Assembly: GCF_001189235.2 (NCBI RefSeq)
Contig: NZ_LFIP02000005.1
Span: 124,001-188,000 of the forward strand
Length of the DNA stretch: 64,000 bases
DNA from: Bradyrhizobium embrapense
GTDB lineage: Bacteria; Pseudomonadota; Alphaproteobacteria; Rhizobiales; Xanthobacteraceae
Direction of reading: 5' to 3'
This document shows positions 63,048 through 64,000 of the stretch, piece after piece. The translations under genes and the position numbers were made by a program. Each line of letters opens with the position of its first letter. Position 1 is the first letter of the stretch. Below the pieces are notes generated by a model, which saw nothing but the letters and a program-made list of their open reading frames with translations, was not told where the DNA came from and searched no databases.

Positions 63048-63659
63048 TTAGGCCGCAACGCTGTCCACGCCGGCGCCCCTCAGGAGGTCGGCGAGCTGCT
63101 TGCGGGCATAGAACATGCGGGTCTTCACCGTGCTCTGCGGGATGCCGATGATCTGGCCGGCCTCCTCGACCGACTTCTCATGGTAGTAGACCAGATTGAT
63201 GATCTCGCGGTGGGCCGGCGACAGCTTGGCGACGCAGGCACGCAGGATTTCGCTGGTGGTGGCGCGATCGAGCGAGGTTTCCGGCGTGTCGGCGCCGTCC
63301 GCGATCTCCAGCACGTCGTCCTGGTCGATGTCCTCGTGCCGGCGCTGGCGCAGCGCGGTGAGCGCCTTGAAGCGGGCGATCGACAGCAGCCAGGTCGAGA
63401 CCTGCGAGCGGCCCTCGAACTGGGTCGCGGTACGCCAGACGTCCAGGAACACCTGGCTGACCAGGTCCTCGGCCATCGTGGTGTCGCGCACCATGCGGAG
63501 CACGAAGCGGTAGACCCGGACGTTGTGACGGGCATAGAGCGTGTGCATCGAGGTGCGGTCATGCTTGGCGATATGCGCGAGCAGCATTTCATCCGAGGTC
63601 GCGCGTGCAGCTTCGATGTGCTTGTTGGCTGCAGAGTTGATGGCGATGACGTTCGGCAT
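63048..63659 (-). CDS. ECF-family RNA polymerase sigma factor
   Basis: Sigma-70 family regulator of 203 residues. Region 2 (about 38-90: LYARHNVRVYRFVLRMVRD, then AEDLVSQVFLDVWR) and region 4 (about 140-195: LSPAHREIINLVYYHEKSVEEAGQIIGIPQSTVKTRMFYARKQL) are complete. GGGAG precedes ATG 63659. No anti-sigma gene follows it, and the next gene downstream is ccdA after a terminator. Its trigger is unknown. Confidence 0.93.
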   Translation of the reverse strand: MPNVIAINSAANKHIEAARATSDEMLLAHIAKHDRTSMHTLYARHNVRVYRFVLRMVRDTTMAEDLVSQVFLDVWRTATQFEGRSQVSTWLLSIARFKALTALRQRRHEDIDQDDVLEIADGADTPETSLDRATTSEILRACVAKLSPAHREIINLVYYHEKSVEEAGQIIGIPQSTVKTRMFYARKQLADLLRGAGVDSVAA

Positions 63660-63697
63660 GACAGGCTCCCAGTTCGCCGTTGGGCGGCGGTTCGTTG

Positions 63698-63776
63698 GGA
63701 GAATTGTTAGTTAGCGCCGGTTTCCGGATGTCTGCGCGAAAAGCGGAAAATGGTTTCGTGACCGGGAGAATTGTTT
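63698..63776. repeat. Direct repeat upstream of the sigma gene
   Basis: GGGAGAATTGTT occurs at about 63698-63709 and again at 63765-63776, 67 bp apart. It lies 40-120 bp upstream of the sigma gene start, in its promoter region, so a regulator site is possible. Confidence is limited because only two copies are seen. Confidence 0.4.
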
Positions 63777-63893
63777 CGTCGCGGCGCCGGCGACGAAACA
63801 TTCGGGTCCAAAAAGCCAGTTATTTCAATGGGCGGAAATTTGAACGAGCCGGTTCGCTGTCGGTGAAACGAATCCGGGCCGTGACTTTTGGCA

Positions 63894-64000
63894 CTATTCG
63901 GCCGCCTGCATAGCGGGCGCTGCCTTTTTCGGGGCAATCCACAACGCGTCGGGCCGCTCGAACAGGAAATTGGCCCGCCCCGCCAGCGCCAGCCGCCAGA
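63894..64000 (-). CDS. 3' end of an unidentified gene (partial)
   Basis: The last 35 codons of a minus-strand gene that continues beyond the window end: WRLALAGRANFLFERPDAL, then WIAPKKAAPAMQAAE and TAG at 63894-63896. The Ala/Lys/Pro-rich tail looks like a disordered end. Codon use fits a real gene; the family cannot be told from this fragment. Confidence 0.5.
   Translation of the reverse strand, partial: WRLALAGRANFLFERPDALWIAPKKAAPAMQAAE

Noticed and set aside
63707-63937. Small minus-strand gene between the sigma factor and the window end
   Set aside because: It overlaps the end of the partial gene and the probable sigma promoter and has a composition unlike a real protein.

Overview
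The window reads as chromosomal DNA of a high-GC alphaproteobacterium, most probably a Bradyrhizobium or close relative (Nitrobacteraceae). The grounds are strong G/C bias at third codon positions, many uptake and exporter genes, sox sulfur oxidation and cyd (cyanide-insensitive type) oxidase genes, and several families of intergenic palindromes of the kind scattered through such genomes. I see no rRNA, tRNA, insertion sequence, prophage block or CRISPR array. The species call is inference.

Layout. 1-6.5 kb (minus strand): orphan peptide-type binding protein, TfdA-like dioxygenase, DUF2270 membrane protein, acyl-CoA ligase and maleylacetate-reductase-like dehydrogenase, a possible catabolic cluster. 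6.8-16.1 kb: an accessory surface cluster with a small DUF6916-like protein, a GNAT acetyltransferase, three tandem tail-collar (Mdp-type) proteins and a giant 2190-residue repeat protein that ends in a metzincin-like protease domain. 16.9-21.3 kb: RND efflux pair. 21.5-29.8 kb: orphan branched-chain-type binding protein, MAPEG protein, AttH-like exported protein with its ABC transporter, secreted methyltransferase-like protein, MFS carrier. 30-36.7 kb: D-aminoacylase-like hydrolase, CYTH-CHAD protein, MFS carrier, ATP-grasp enzyme and a 57-residue charged protein. 36.8-42.1 kb: vitamin B12 uptake, with a TonB-dependent receptor behind a cobalamin riboswitch and a divergent btuCDF-like operon. 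42.2-47.7 kb: sulfur oxidation, with a persulfide dioxygenase-rhodanese fusion and soxXYZAKB. 47.9-53.4 kb: DUF938 methyltransferase, frameshifted DUF4304-like gene, solitary HicB antitoxin, two MFS carriers, VOC protein. 53.5-56.7 kb: carboxymuconolactone-decarboxylase-like protein and two acyl-CoA dehydrogenases, of which only one appears to keep the catalytic glutamate. 56.8-64 kb: orphan amino-acid binding protein, L,D-transpeptidase, cytochrome bd-type (CioAB) oxidase with its small DUF2474 subunit, TlpA-like thioredoxin plus CcdA, ECF sigma factor with a terminator, and the 3' end of an unidentified gene.

How it fits together. The sox genes can feed electrons from thiosulfate into respiration, and the persulfide dioxygenase beside them would handle sulfane sulfur. 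The CioAB oxidase is a quinol-oxidising terminal branch that resists cyanide and probably sulfide. TlpA/CcdA supplies periplasmic reductant, which may help mature c-type SoxA and SoxX. The most unusual region is the giant protein and collar cluster at 6.8-16.1 kb. Start codons were revised by Shine-Dalgarno position where the longest open frame looked wrong; several genes use GTG or TTG.
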